Positions 27,747 through 37,317 of a stretch of DNA of 64,000 nucleotides are shown piece by piece. The position numbers and the translations under genes are program-made. Origin of the DNA: Thiobius zoothamnicola (GTDB lineage: Bacteria > Pseudomonadota > Gammaproteobacteria > Chromatiales > Chromatiaceae). The DNA lies in assembly GCA_963678215.1 (NCBI GenBank), contig OY782758.1, positions 1,054,001 through 1,118,000 on the forward strand. Direction: 5' to 3'. Within the stretch, counting starts at the first letter, position 1, and each line of letters begins with the position of its first letter. The notes beneath the pieces are model-generated. The model was not told the origin of the DNA. It searched no databases and saw only the letters and a list, made by a program, of their open reading frames with translations.

Positions 27747-28804
27747 ATGAATTCATTATCTAAAAATGTTGAGCAAGAAACCAAAATAATCAAGTTTCCA
27801 AAAGAAAATAATCTTGAGTTATTAAGGCTATTTTTTGCTCTTCAGGTAGTTATATCTCATATGTCTAGCCATATGGGCTTTTCATTACCTGGTTTTATTT
27901 CACATTTCCCTGGTGTGCCTGCATTTTTTTTGTTAGTGGGTTGTTAATTTACGCTTCTTATCTTAATGCTCCCGGGAAAAAATATTTCATCAATAGGTTT
28001 TTACGCCTATTCCCTGGGTTGTTTCTTGTCACGATAGGTGGTTTGTTACTTGTTCTTTTTGCCAAGGGCTATCCTTTTTTAAGCGAGCATTTGTCGACCA
28101 TAATCATATGGTTTTTTGCGCAAATTACGCTTGGTCAAGCATTTAACCCATTGATCTTCAGGGATATGGGCATAGGGGTAATCAATGGCTCATTATGGAC
28201 TATAACTGTTGAAATTATTTTCTATCTAATTGTTCCAGTCATTGTATTTATAGAGAGGAAAGTTAAATATTTCGTCTTTTATCTGATTGTTATATCACTG
28301 GTTACTTACTATTTTGGGGAGCGTGTGTTTTCAATAATGGTTTATCAAGAAAAAAGTATCTATGATTTCTTGAAACTTACCCCGCTTGTTTGGGGTTGGA
28401 TGTTTGGTATAGGCATTTTGGTGGCAAAGTATTATGGTACACTTAAAAACCTTATCCCCAGCTTTTACTTGCTTTTTATCCCACTGTTTTTTCTAATTAT
28501 TGTCGGCTTGCCAGGAATTTTTAATAGCACTGGAAATAATCTCGGGCTGGTTTACTTCTTGTTGTATGCAGGGGTGATTTTGTGGTTTGCTTTTGGAGTA
28601 AAAGTAATTCCATTAGGTTTTGATGTAAGTTATGGAATTTATATTTGGCATGCGCCAATTATAAATCCGTCTCTAGTTGTAGGGTTAGATAACCCACCGT
28701 TGTGGTTTATTGTTGTTTTTATGATTTCTATCCTTTCATGGTATTTTGTCGAAAAACCTGCATTACGGCTTAAGCCTGCCAGTATCAAGCCATTGAAAAA
28801 ATAA
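27747..28804 (+). pseudogene. O-acyltransferase (acyltransferase 3 family), frameshifted in a poly-T tract
   Basis: An integral-membrane acyltransferase of the OafA/Acyl_transf_3 family. The first part (27747-27947) carries the ELLRLFFALQVVISH helix with the catalytic His, then a stop. The second part (27941-28804) carries the remaining helices, with NGSLWTITVEI and a SYGIYIWHAP motif. One extra T in the T8 run at 27924-27931 would join them in the usual FFFVSGLLIYASYL text. So the gene is broken by one base, is phase-variable, or reflects a sequencing error. It would acylate, probably acetylate, the glycan. Confidence 0.85.
27924..27931 (+). repeat. T8 homopolymer at the acyltransferase frameshift
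   Basis: Eight T residues; nine would restore the full reading frame. Homopolymers of this length inside surface-modification genes are known slippage sites in other bacteria. Whether this one varies cannot be told from a single sequence. Confidence 0.75.
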
Positions 28805-28813
28805 GCTGTAATC

Positions 28814-29899
28814 ATGATTGACCTTATCGCAGGCGCGCGCCCCAACTTTATGAAAATCGCGCCCATTATCCGGGCGCTGAAAGCACATCAAGCGCAAGGT
28901 GGCGCATTAGCGTATCGGTTGGTGCATACCGGCCAGCACTATGATGCGCGTATGTCGGGTGATTTCTTTGAGCAGCTTGGTATCCCTGCGCCCGATATCA
29001 ATCTCGAAGTCGGTTCGGGTACCCAGGCCGAGCAAACTGCTGCGATTATGCTGGGTTATGAGCGTTTGTTACTTGAAGCGCCGAGTCAACTCTGTTTGGT
29101 GGTGGGTGATGTCACCTCGACCATGGCCTGCGCCATCGCTGCGCAAAAATTGCATATCCCGGTAGCGCATGTCGAGGGCGGTATCCGCTCCGGTGATTGG
29201 GCCATGCCGGAAGAAATCAACCGGATGGTGACGGATGCTATCACCAACTATTTCTTCACCACCAGTGAGGTCGCCAATGCCAATCTGCGCCGCGCAGGTG
29301 TCGCGGATGAACGTATCTTTTTCGTTGGCAATACCATGATTGACACCTTGTTACACAATCTACCCCGGTTGCAGCCTCCCGCCTTTTGGGCTGATATAGG
29401 CTTGTCAGCCAATGACTATTTTGTTTTGACTCTGCACCGTCCCGCTAATGTTGACCAAGGCGATGGCTTTGTCCAGTTGCTCAATGCCATCGGTGCGGGT
29501 ACACGCGGTTTGCCGGTTATTTTCCCGGTACATCCGCGTACCGCCAAGACCCTGCAGGCCCTCAACGACTTGCCGAACAATATTCACTTTGTCGATCCCC
29601 AGCCCTATCTAGAATTCAATTATCTGGTCAAACATGCCAGGGCCGTGATCACCGATTCAGGCGGTATCACCGAAGAAACCACCGTGTTAAGCGTACCCTG
29701 TATGACCTTGCGTGACAGTACCGAACGACCGGAAACCATGACTATTGGCACCAATGAATTGCTCGGTACCGACCCCGCCGCACTGGGTCCTGCGCTTGAG
29801 CGCCTGTTCGCCGGGCAATGGAAAAAAGGTGGTATCCCCGAGAAATGGGATGGCAAAACCGGTGAGCGTATTGTGGCGATACTGGCGGGGTTGTTGTGA
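28814..29899 (+). CDS. wecB: UDP-N-acetylglucosamine 2-epimerase (non-hydrolysing) WecB
   Basis: A 361-residue GT-B-fold epimerase that interconverts UDP-GlcNAc and UDP-ManNAc. Conserved pieces include GARPNFMKIAP, HTGQHYD, VVGDVTSTMA, HVEGGIRS and TDSGGITEET. The product UDP-ManNAc can feed a ManNAc or ManNAcA residue. With the TviB-type 6-dehydrogenase at the locus start, an N-acetylhexosaminuronic acid is likely in the glycan. The base composition here returns to that of the flanks. Ten bases separate it from the acyltransferase gene. Confidence 0.93.
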   Translation: MIDLIAGARPNFMKIAPIIRALKAHQAQGGALAYRLVHTGQHYDARMSGDFFEQLGIPAPDINLEVGSGTQAEQTAAIMLGYERLLLEAPSQLCLVVGDVTSTMACAIAAQKLHIPVAHVEGGIRSGDWAMPEEINRMVTDAITNYFFTTSEVANANLRRAGVADERIFFVGNTMIDTLLHNLPRLQPPAFWADIGLSANDYFVLTLHRPANVDQGDGFVQLLNAIGAGTRGLPVIFPVHPRTAKTLQALNDLPNNIHFVDPQPYLEFNYLVKHARAVITDSGGITEETTVLSVPCMTLRDSTERPETMTIGTNELLGTDPAALGPALERLFAGQWKKGGIPEKWDGKTGERIVAILAGLL

Positions 29900-29930
29900 C
29901 GAACCGTATACCTTAACCAGCAGACACAAC

Positions 29931-30764
29931 ATGGGCAAAAAAGACATCATCAGCAAAAGCATCCTCAAGCGCTTGGCGCTGGACTTGGCGACCATCCTGC
30001 TGAAACTGGATATTGACCCCGATCAGATCGAACTACTGGATACCGAAAAACAACGTATTGAAGACCGCCGTGTGGACCTGGTCTTGCGCGTACGGGATGC
30101 CAATAACGCGGAAACCTACCTGTTGCACATCGAAATCCAAAACAACAATGACCCCTGGATGCCCATCCGTATGCTGCGCTATTACACCGATATCACATTC
30201 CAATGGCCCGGAGAACCCATCCGGCAATATGTGATCTACATCGGGCAGGATGAACTGAAGATGCCGGATCAGCTACAGATGGAAACGCTGCAATACCGCT
30301 ATCAGATTCTGGATATGCGCACGGTGGACTGCCGGACCCTGCTACAGCAAGACAGCCCGGATGCCCTGGTGATGGCGATCCTATGCGATTTCAAGGGCAG
30401 ACCGGCCAAAGATGTCGTAAGCTACATCTTGCAAAGACTGAGGGCACTCACCGGTGCGGACGAAAAAGACTACCGGCGCTGTGTGTCGATGCTGGAGATA
30501 CTCTCCGAAAACCGATCCCTGCAGGCAACCGTCAAAGAGGTGGAAGGCATGTTAACCCGGGTTGAACAACACAAATTACCGTCCTATCAATTGGGCATGG
30601 AGCGAGGCCTTGAACAAGGCATTGAGCAGGGCCTTGAACAAGGTCTTGAGCGAGGTACGGCTACCGTGGTGCGTTCGTTGTTAACGCATCTGCCACCGGC
30701 TGAAGTGGCCCGATTGACCGGGTTGGATTTGCAGCGGGTTGAGCAAATCGCCAAAGCGCATTAA
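29931..30764 (+). CDS. Rpn-family (PD-(D/E)XK) putative transposase/nuclease
   Basis: A 277-residue protein. The N-terminal nuclease core shows RVDLVLRV followed by LLHIEIQNNNDPWMP, the D and E-x-Q residues of the RpnC/YhgA-like fold. The C-terminus has a short tandem EQG-L/I repeat near residues 225-240, typical of these proteins, and a final HLPPAEVARLTGL helix pair. RpnA-type nucleases act on DNA and promote recombination. The start is the ATG at 29931, 31 bp after wecB; a longer reading frame starting at 29745 lies inside wecB. It looks like a passenger in the glycan locus. Confidence 0.82.
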   Translation: MGKKDIISKSILKRLALDLATILLKLDIDPDQIELLDTEKQRIEDRRVDLVLRVRDANNAETYLLHIEIQNNNDPWMPIRMLRYYTDITFQWPGEPIRQYVIYIGQDELKMPDQLQMETLQYRYQILDMRTVDCRTLLQQDSPDALVMAILCDFKGRPAKDVVSYILQRLRALTGADEKDYRRCVSMLEILSENRSLQATVKEVEGMLTRVEQHKLPSYQLGMERGLEQGIEQGLEQGLERGTATVVRSLLTHLPPAEVARLTGLDLQRVEQIAKAH

Positions 30765-30877
30765 CCATCTGTGCTGGTCGTTGGTCCTGTTCCAACCTTG
30801 TTAGCGCCCCAGGGCCGTCCCGTCCCACACCTCTATCATCAGGGTTGTAAAAAAATTACCCGTCTTTCAAAACACCC

Positions 30878-33031
30878 ATGCAACAAATCCTGCAAAACCT
30901 CGCCAATGGCGAAACCACTTTGGCCGAAGTGCCCTGCCCGAAAAACACAATCGGCAGCCTGTTGATTGCCTCTCGTACTACTCTGGTATCTGCGGGTACG
31001 GAACGTATGTTGGTCGATTTCGGCAAGGCCAATATGCTGGATAAGGCGCGGCAGCAGCCGGATAAGGTCAAACAGGTTTTTGATAAGGTTAAAACCGATG
31101 GACTGTTACAAACTCTGGATACGGTACGTTCCAAGCTGGATCAACCGATACCACTGGGTTATTGCAATGCCGGGGTTGTGCTCGAAAGTGGCGTTGAGGG
31201 TTTTGCAGTCGGTGACCGGGTGGTCTCCAATGGCCATCATGCGGAGGTGGTACGCGTACCCAAAAACCTGTGCGCCAAAATCCCGGATGCGGTGGATGAT
31301 GAATCCGCTGCCTTTACCGTGCTTGCGGCGATTGGTCTGCAGGGGATTCGGCTGATTAATCCCACACTGGGTGAGGCTATCGTTGTCTCCGGCCTGGGTT
31401 TGATCGGCCTGTTGTGCGTGCAGATGCTACGCGCGAATGGTTGCCGGGTGTTGGGTATCGATTTTGATTCAAGCCGTTGCATGTTGGCGCGTCAATTTGG
31501 TGCCGAGACGGTTGATCTTTCTCAAGGCCAAGACCCGATCGCCATCGCCAATGTTTTTTCCCATGGGCGTGGTGTGGATGGCGTCATTGTTGCCGCTTCG
31601 AGCCAAAGCGATGAGGTGATGCATCAGGCGGCCGAGATGTGCCGCAGGCGCGGACGCATTGTATTGGTCGGTGTGGTGGGACTTAATCTGCGCCGTGATG
31701 ATTTCTTTAAGAAGGAAATTACCTTTCAGGTTTCCGCCTCCTATGGCCCGGGTCGTTATGATCCGTTGTATGAAGAGCAAGGGCGGGATTATCCGGTTGG
31801 CTTCGTGCGCTGGACCGAACAACGCAACTTTGAGGCCGTGCTGGATCTGATGGCGAGCGGGGTGCTGGATGTCCAGCCACTCATTACGCATCGGTATGCG
31901 ATTGACGATGCCATTGAAGCCTACCGGCAACTGGATAATGCCGAAGCGCTGGGCATTCTGCTGAATTATCCGCCGCAAGAAGAATCCAGACTACGCAACC
32001 CGGTGGTTTCGCTCAAAACCACCCATACCGTTTCCGCCGATCCGCAGACCCCCGTGGTCGGCTTTGTCGGTGCGGGCAACTATGCCTCCCGTGTATTGAT
32101 CCCGGCCTTTAAGGCAGCCGGTGCGCAACTGGAAACACTGGTCACCCGTGGCGGCATGAGTGGCGTACACCATGGCAACAAGGCGGGCTTTCGTACCGCC
32201 GCAACCGAACTGGATGCGGTGTGGTCCAACCCGGCTATCAACACGGTGGCGATTGTGACCCGGCACAATGCGCACGCGGATCAGGTCATCGCCGGTTTAC
32301 AGGCGGGCAAGCATGTATTTGTGGAAAAGCCGTTGGCCCTCACGCTAGATGCGTTGAGCAGGATTGAAACGGCCTGCCAAGCCGCGTCCAACCAGCACCT
32401 GATGGTCGGTTTTAATCGCCGCTTTGCGCCGCATATCGTCAGGATGAAGCAATTGGTGGATGCGCACCCGGAACCCAAGGCATTTATCATGACGGTCAAT
32501 GCCGGGGCCATTCCGGCGGATCATTGGACGCAAGATAAGGCCGTCGGCGGTGGGCGTATTATCGGCGAAGGCTGTCATTTTATTGATTTGATGCGTTTTC
32601 TGGCCGGACACCCGATCAGCAGTCACCATGCCATGATGATCGGCAATGCGCCCGGTATGGTTATTCAGGATGACAAGGTCAGCATCAACCTGACCTTTGC
32701 GGATGGCTCTTTTGGCACGATCCACTACTTGGCGAATGGTGGCAAGGCCTTTCCCAAGGAACGTATTGAGGTATTCTGTGGCGATGCAGTATTGCAAATG
32801 GATAACTACCGCATCCTCAAAGGCTTTGGCTGGAGCGGATTTAACCGCCTGAAGCTGTGGAAGCAGGACAAAGGCCAACAGGCCTGTGTGGCGGCCTTTC
32901 TTGATGCCATTAGAACCAGGGGCGAAACGCCTATTTCAGTGGATGAAATCCTGGAGGTTTCGCGCGTTAGCATTGAGGTGGCGGAGCAATTGCGCGATCA
33001 AAAATATGCAAAAAAGGTGGACCTTAAATAA
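30878..33031 (+). CDS. Two-domain oxidoreductase: zinc-type MDR fused to Gfo/Idh/MocA
   Basis: A 717-residue fusion. Residues 1 to about 370 form a medium-chain dehydrogenase (GTERMLVDFGK, then the NAD-binding VSGLGLIGLL). Residues from about 390 form a Gfo/Idh/MocA oxidoreductase with VVGFVGAGNYASRVL and the FVEKPLALT loop holding the catalytic Lys. This architecture is recurrent in polysaccharide loci next to heparinase-like lyase and GT4 genes, as it is here. The reaction is not established; oxidation at one sugar carbon and reduction at another is a reasonable guess. It shares one base with the DUF29 gene. Confidence 0.85.
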   Translation: MQQILQNLANGETTLAEVPCPKNTIGSLLIASRTTLVSAGTERMLVDFGKANMLDKARQQPDKVKQVFDKVKTDGLLQTLDTVRSKLDQPIPLGYCNAGVVLESGVEGFAVGDRVVSNGHHAEVVRVPKNLCAKIPDAVDDESAAFTVLAAIGLQGIRLINPTLGEAIVVSGLGLIGLLCVQMLRANGCRVLGIDFDSSRCMLARQFGAETVDLSQGQDPIAIANVFSHGRGVDGVIVAASSQSDEVMHQAAEMCRRRGRIVLVGVVGLNLRRDDFFKKEITFQVSASYGPGRYDPLYEEQGRDYPVGFVRWTEQRNFEAVLDLMASGVLDVQPLITHRYAIDDAIEAYRQLDNAEALGILLNYPPQEESRLRNPVVSLKTTHTVSADPQTPVVGFVGAGNYASRVLIPAFKAAGAQLETLVTRGGMSGVHHGNKAGFRTAATELDAVWSNPAINTVAIVTRHNAHADQVIAGLQAGKHVFVEKPLALTLDALSRIETACQAASNQHLMVGFNRRFAPHIVRMKQLVDAHPEPKAFIMTVNAGAIPADHWTQDKAVGGGRIIGEGCHFIDLMRFLAGHPISSHHAMMIGNAPGMVIQDDKVSINLTFADGSFGTIHYLANGGKAFPKERIEVFCGDAVLQMDNYRILKGFGWSGFNRLKLWKQDKGQQACVAAFLDAIRTRGETPISVDEILEVSRVSIEVAEQLRDQKYAKKVDLK

Positions 33032-33471
33032 TGAGTACGGCAACTTACGATCAGGATTTGTATGGCTGGGCGTTAGAGCAGGCCGCTTTATTGCGTGAAC
33101 ATAAATTTGACCAAATTGATCTCGTGCATATCATTGAGGAGATTGAGGATGTGAGCAAATCAGAGAAACGCGCCCTGCAATCGTTTTTGGAAACTCTGTT
33201 GATGCATCTGCTCAAATGGCAATATCAGCCTGCATTTCAGGGGCGTAGTTGGAAATTCACCATTATTGAACAACGCAAGCGTATTCAGGGGCATTTACAG
33301 GAAAATCCGGGCCTTAAAAGCAAATTATCGGAATTGATCGATATCGCTTATGGTTATGCAGTGACGGGTGCTGTGCGTGAAACCGGTTTGTCTTTTTCTA
33401 CCTTTCCGGAAATCTGCCCCTGGACCTTTGAGCAATTTATGGATAATGCGTTTTGGCCTGATCTTGCATAA
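33031..33471 (+). CDS. DUF29 family protein
   Basis: A 146-residue, mainly helical protein with the DUF29 pattern: YDQDLYGWALEQAALLREH, HIIEEIEDVSKSEKRAL and HLLKWQYQP. Function of this family is unknown. It shares one base with the stop of the two-domain oxidoreductase. Genes like this, and the nearby Rpn gene, are frequent accessory genes in the genomes that carry them, so it may be a passenger rather than a glycan gene. Confidence 0.85.
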   Translation: MSTATYDQDLYGWALEQAALLREHKFDQIDLVHIIEEIEDVSKSEKRALQSFLETLLMHLLKWQYQPAFQGRSWKFTIIEQRKRIQGHLQENPGLKSKLSELIDIAYGYAVTGAVRETGLSFSTFPEICPWTFEQFMDNAFWPDLA

Positions 33472-33499
33472 CTAAGGCGATTTCCAAAAACATTCATAC

Positions 33500-35140
33500 A
33501 TGAACCACGCCATGCGCCTGTTCCACACAGTCAGGCATTTGCGCATCCGGCAGATTGCCTATCGGCTGTATTACCGCTGGCGAAGCCTTTCCGTGCCACC
33601 TTTACAGACCGGAAACCAAGCGCGGGTATGGCCGCAAGATTGGCGCTCGCCCCAATGGCAAAGCGCACACATGGGCGTGGATGGGCAATTTCAGTTCCTC
33701 AATGCATCAGGTCGGGTGGATTCGCCAGAAGATTGGAACAACCCGGCCAAGGCCAAATTATGGCTGTACCATCTGCATTATCTGGATGAACTGAATACGC
33801 AAGATGCGGATGACCGGGTTGCAACGCTCAACCGGCTGATTGATCGCTGGATGGAGGACAACCCGCCTCCGCACGGCAATGGTTGGGAACCCTATCCGCT
33901 CTCGCTACGTCTGGTCAATCTGGTCAAATGGCAAATGCGTCAGCATTATTCCGGCTCCCGGTTGTTGGATAGTATTCACCAGCAGGCCAGTGCGCTGAGC
34001 CGACAAATTGAATACCACATCATGGCGAACCATCTGTTCGCCAATGGCAAGGCCCTGGTATTCGCGGGCGCGGCCCTGGCAGACGGGGAAAGGTTTTTAC
34101 ACCGGGGCCTGGCGATTCTGGATGCGGAGATACCCGGGCAATTTCTGGCCGATGGTGCGCACTTTGAGCTTTCGCCCATGTACCACGCGATCCTGCTAAG
34201 GGATCTGTGTGATTTGGTGAATCTGGCGAAAAGAAGCGCGCTGCCTGAATTGCAATCACGTCAGGCGAATTGGGCCAAGGTTGTTGAGCGGGGCCTTGTC
34301 TGGCTTTCTCATTTGTGTCACCCGGATGGTGATATCGCCTTTTTCAATGATAGCACCTTGGGCGTTGCTCCTCGTTATATAGACCTGCGCCAATATGCTC
34401 AGATGTTGGGCATCCAACCTTTTGTGCCTGATGCCGCGTCGCTGGCGGTTACCCATTTGCAGGAAAGTGGCTATATTGCAATCGCATCCGGTTCGGTAGT
34501 GAAGCTGATTCTGGATGTCGGTCGGATTGGCCCGACCTATCAACCCGGCCATGCCCATGCGGATACGCTCAGCCTTGAACTCAGCCTGTTCGGGCAGCGG
34601 GTATTGGTGAATTCCGGCATCTCCGAATATGGTATAGGCGTGGTGCGTAGTGACCAACGCAGTACCCGGACGCATAATACGGTTGTGGTTGATGGCAAAA
34701 ATTCGTCGGATGTGTGGGGTGGTTTTCGGATCGGTCAACGCGCCCTGCCTGACAAGCCCCGGATTACGCCTACCGATGAACAAGTGACCGTGAGTTGTTC
34801 GCACAATGGCTATCGAACCCAGTTCAATCCCCTGACCCACTCACGTCAATGGCGGCTGAGCCGACGGCATTGCCAGATTACCGATACCCTGTGTGGCGAC
34901 TACCAACAGGCGGAAGCGCGTTATCATTTGCATCCTGATGTGCAAGTACGGCAACAAACATCTGACTGTTTTGAACTGACCCTACCGGCTGGTGAATCCG
35001 TTTCCATGCAATTTACCCATCACGCGAGCCTTGCTGTTGAGAACAGTCAGTGGTATCCCGGTTTCGGCGTCACGCAAGCCAACCGTTGTTTGGTCGCCAC
35101 CTTCACGCAACGTCCTTTACGCATGGATATCACCTGGTAG
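33500..35140 (+). CDS. Heparinase II/III-like polysaccharide lyase
   Basis: A 546-residue protein. The N-terminal half is the alpha-barrel Hepar_II_III_N type (YPLSLRLVNLVKWQ, then HIMANHLFANGKALVFAG). The C-terminal beta-sandwich has the GHAHADTLSLELSLFG motif with the conserved His pair and TRTHNTVVVDGKNSSDVW. No clear signal peptide is visible, which is usual for copies inside polysaccharide loci. It should cleave uronic-acid-containing polysaccharide by beta-elimination, perhaps to control chain length or turn over misdirected polymer. A uronic acid is expected from the TviB-type enzyme. Confidence 0.85.
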   Translation: MNHAMRLFHTVRHLRIRQIAYRLYYRWRSLSVPPLQTGNQARVWPQDWRSPQWQSAHMGVDGQFQFLNASGRVDSPEDWNNPAKAKLWLYHLHYLDELNTQDADDRVATLNRLIDRWMEDNPPPHGNGWEPYPLSLRLVNLVKWQMRQHYSGSRLLDSIHQQASALSRQIEYHIMANHLFANGKALVFAGAALADGERFLHRGLAILDAEIPGQFLADGAHFELSPMYHAILLRDLCDLVNLAKRSALPELQSRQANWAKVVERGLVWLSHLCHPDGDIAFFNDSTLGVAPRYIDLRQYAQMLGIQPFVPDAASLAVTHLQESGYIAIASGSVVKLILDVGRIGPTYQPGHAHADTLSLELSLFGQRVLVNSGISEYGIGVVRSDQRSTRTHNTVVVDGKNSSDVWGGFRIGQRALPDKPRITPTDEQVTVSCSHNGYRTQFNPLTHSRQWRLSRRHCQITDTLCGDYQQAEARYHLHPDVQVRQQTSDCFELTLPAGESVSMQFTHHASLAVENSQWYPGFGVTQANRCLVATFTQRPLRMDITW

Positions 35141-35147
35141 GCATGGC

Positions 35148-36332
35148 GTGAAGATACTGATCCTGAGCTTTTATTATCCACCCGATCTGTGCGCGGGTTC
35201 CTTTCGGACCGGTGCGCTGGTGGATGCATTGCTCAACCATCTGCCCGACGATGCACACATTGAAGTCATGACTACCCTGCCGAATCGTTATCAAAGCTTC
35301 AACAAAGAAGCGCCGGAATATGAGGAGTCCGACAGGCTGACCATTCAGCGCATTCGTTTGCCAAACCATAAAAGTGGCATGTGGGATCAAGCCAGGGCCT
35401 TTATCCATTTTGCGCAACAGGCCTTAAGGCGAACCAAAAACAAACCCTACCAACTGATCTACGGCACCTCCTCACGCCTGATGACGGCTGCGCTCAGCGC
35501 GCGCATCGCAAGCCAACATAAGATTCCGCTGTATCTGGATATACGCGATATTTTCGCGGATACAATTAAAGATGTGCTCCCGGCCAAAGCAGCATTTTTT
35601 GTCAAACCTGCATTTGACCTGATCGAAAGATGGACCATCAACAAGGCACAACATGTCAATTTGGTCTCGGCAGGTTTTCGTGACTATTTTGTCAGCCGCT
35701 ATCCCAAACAACGCTTTTCTTATTTCACCAATGGTATTGATGAAGAATTCATCAACCTAAGTCAAAATAAGCCGCCAAAGAAACATGACGATGAAATCAG
35801 GACGATTTTATACGCGGGCAATATTGGCGAAGGGCAGGGCTTGCACAAGATACTCCCTGAACTTGCATTGATGTTGGGAGAAACCACCAAATTTCGTGTG
35901 ATCGGTGACGGTGGACGGAAAAAACCATTGCAACAAGCCTTGGTTGAACAGGGTATCAGTAACATCGAATTGCTTGATCCCGTCAACCGGGCGGAACTAA
36001 TCAAGGCATATCAACAGGCCGACATCCTCTTTTTGCACCTGAATAACTACCCTGCCTTTGCCAAGGTTCTGCCCTCTAAAATCTTTGAATATGCCGCCCT
36101 GGGCAAACCAATACTGGCAGGCGTACCCGGCTATGCTGCGCAATTTATCCGAGCTGAAGTCATCAATGCAGCCGTTTTTGCTCCCTGTGATGCGCAGCAA
36201 GCCAAACAGGCAATCGCCAGTTTGACGTTGGCAGATACCAACCGGCACGAATTCGTCGAAAAATTCGCACGCGCCAATATCATGCGCAACATGGCGCAAG
36301 CTATTTTGTCCGTTTATGATAAGTGCCGATGA
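35148..36332 (+). CDS. Family 4 glycosyltransferase, WbuB-like
   Basis: A 394-residue GT4 enzyme starting with KILILSFYYPPDLCAGSFR, the usual WbuB-type beginning. The donor domain begins at TILYAGNIGEGQGLHKILPE and contains FAKVLPSKIFEYAALGKPILAG, which includes the conserved glutamate. The start is a GTG at 35148; no in-frame ATG fits. WbuB-type enzymes often transfer 6-deoxy-HexNAc to a lipid-linked HexNAc. It overlaps the next gene by ATGA. Confidence 0.86.
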   Translation: MKILILSFYYPPDLCAGSFRTGALVDALLNHLPDDAHIEVMTTLPNRYQSFNKEAPEYEESDRLTIQRIRLPNHKSGMWDQARAFIHFAQQALRRTKNKPYQLIYGTSSRLMTAALSARIASQHKIPLYLDIRDIFADTIKDVLPAKAAFFVKPAFDLIERWTINKAQHVNLVSAGFRDYFVSRYPKQRFSYFTNGIDEEFINLSQNKPPKKHDDEIRTILYAGNIGEGQGLHKILPELALMLGETTKFRVIGDGGRKKPLQQALVEQGISNIELLDPVNRAELIKAYQQADILFLHLNNYPAFAKVLPSKIFEYAALGKPILAGVPGYAAQFIRAEVINAAVFAPCDAQQAKQAIASLTLADTNRHEFVEKFARANIMRNMAQAILSVYDKCR

Positions 36333-37303
36333 CGATTCTACTAACCGGTGCAACCGGCTTCGTTGGTCTGGCTCTCACCCGACAATTACACCAGCAAGAT
36401 CGACCACTCATTGCTGCGGTGCGTCGTGTTGGCAATACCTTACCTGCCGCCATTCAGCAGGTGCCCGTAGGTGATTTACTGCCAAATAACGACTGGGAAG
36501 CTGCGCTTGACCCTGTGGATACCGTCATCCACCTCGCTGCCCGTGTCCATATCATGCGTGATACGGCGGTTGATCCTCTGACGGTATTCCGCCAAACCAA
36601 CACCGTTGCCACACTTAATCTTGCTCAACAGGCAGCAGAGGCTGGAGTGCGGCGTTTTATCTTTCTAAGTTCAATCAAGGTTAATGGTGAGAGCACAACA
36701 AGCAGACCTTTCAACGCAACGGATTTATGCCATCCTACTGATCCCTATGCACTATCCAAATACGAAGCCGAACAAAGCTTAATGCAAGTTGCCCAAGAGA
36801 CCGGTATGGAGGTTGTTATTATCCGCCCTCCCCTCGTTTACGGTCCCAATGTGAAAGGCAATTTCCAACAACTAATGAATTGGGTTTACAAAGGCATTCC
36901 TTTACCATTAGGTGCTATCAAGAACAAACGTAGTTTCCTGGCACTTGATAACCTAACGGATTTAATCATGATTTGCATTGAGCACCCAGCTGCCGCCAAC
37001 GAAATCTTTTTAGCGAGCGATGGTCAAGATTTATCAACCACTGAATGGTTAAAACGCCTAGGCCATGCATTAAATTGCCCGACCCGTTTATTGCCCATCC
37101 CGCAAACTTTACTGGCATTGGGCCTGCAAACAATGGGAAAAGCCAACATAGCACAGCGTTTGTGCGGCTCATTACACATCGACATGACTAAAACACAACA
37201 ACTATTAAGTTGGCATCCACCCTTCACCGTAGAGGACGCATTGGATAAAATGGCTAAAGCTTGGCTGACTCAACACCATTCCCGCCACTCATCTTTATCT
37301 TGA
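36329..37303 (+). CDS. NAD-dependent epimerase/reductase, WbpV/WbuV-like SDR
   Basis: A 324-residue extended SDR with LTGATGFVGLAL near the N-terminus, LSSIKVNGEST and an intact Tyr-x3-Lys in YALSK. The overall pattern matches the 4-epimerases or 4-reductases that make QuiNAc or FucNAc together with a PglF/WbpM-type dehydratase, which is encoded three genes on. ATGA overlap with the GT4 gene sets the start. Followed closely by the initiating sugar transferase. Which C4 stereochemistry results cannot be read here. Confidence 0.83.
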   Translation: MTILLTGATGFVGLALTRQLHQQDRPLIAAVRRVGNTLPAAIQQVPVGDLLPNNDWEAALDPVDTVIHLAARVHIMRDTAVDPLTVFRQTNTVATLNLAQQAAEAGVRRFIFLSSIKVNGESTTSRPFNATDLCHPTDPYALSKYEAEQSLMQVAQETGMEVVIIRPPLVYGPNVKGNFQQLMNWVYKGIPLPLGAIKNKRSFLALDNLTDLIMICIEHPAAANEIFLASDGQDLSTTEWLKRLGHALNCPTRLLPIPQTLLALGLQTMGKANIAQRLCGSLHIDMTKTQQLLSWHPPFTVEDALDKMAKAWLTQHHSRHSSLS

Positions 37304-37317
37304 CATCAATAAATTGA

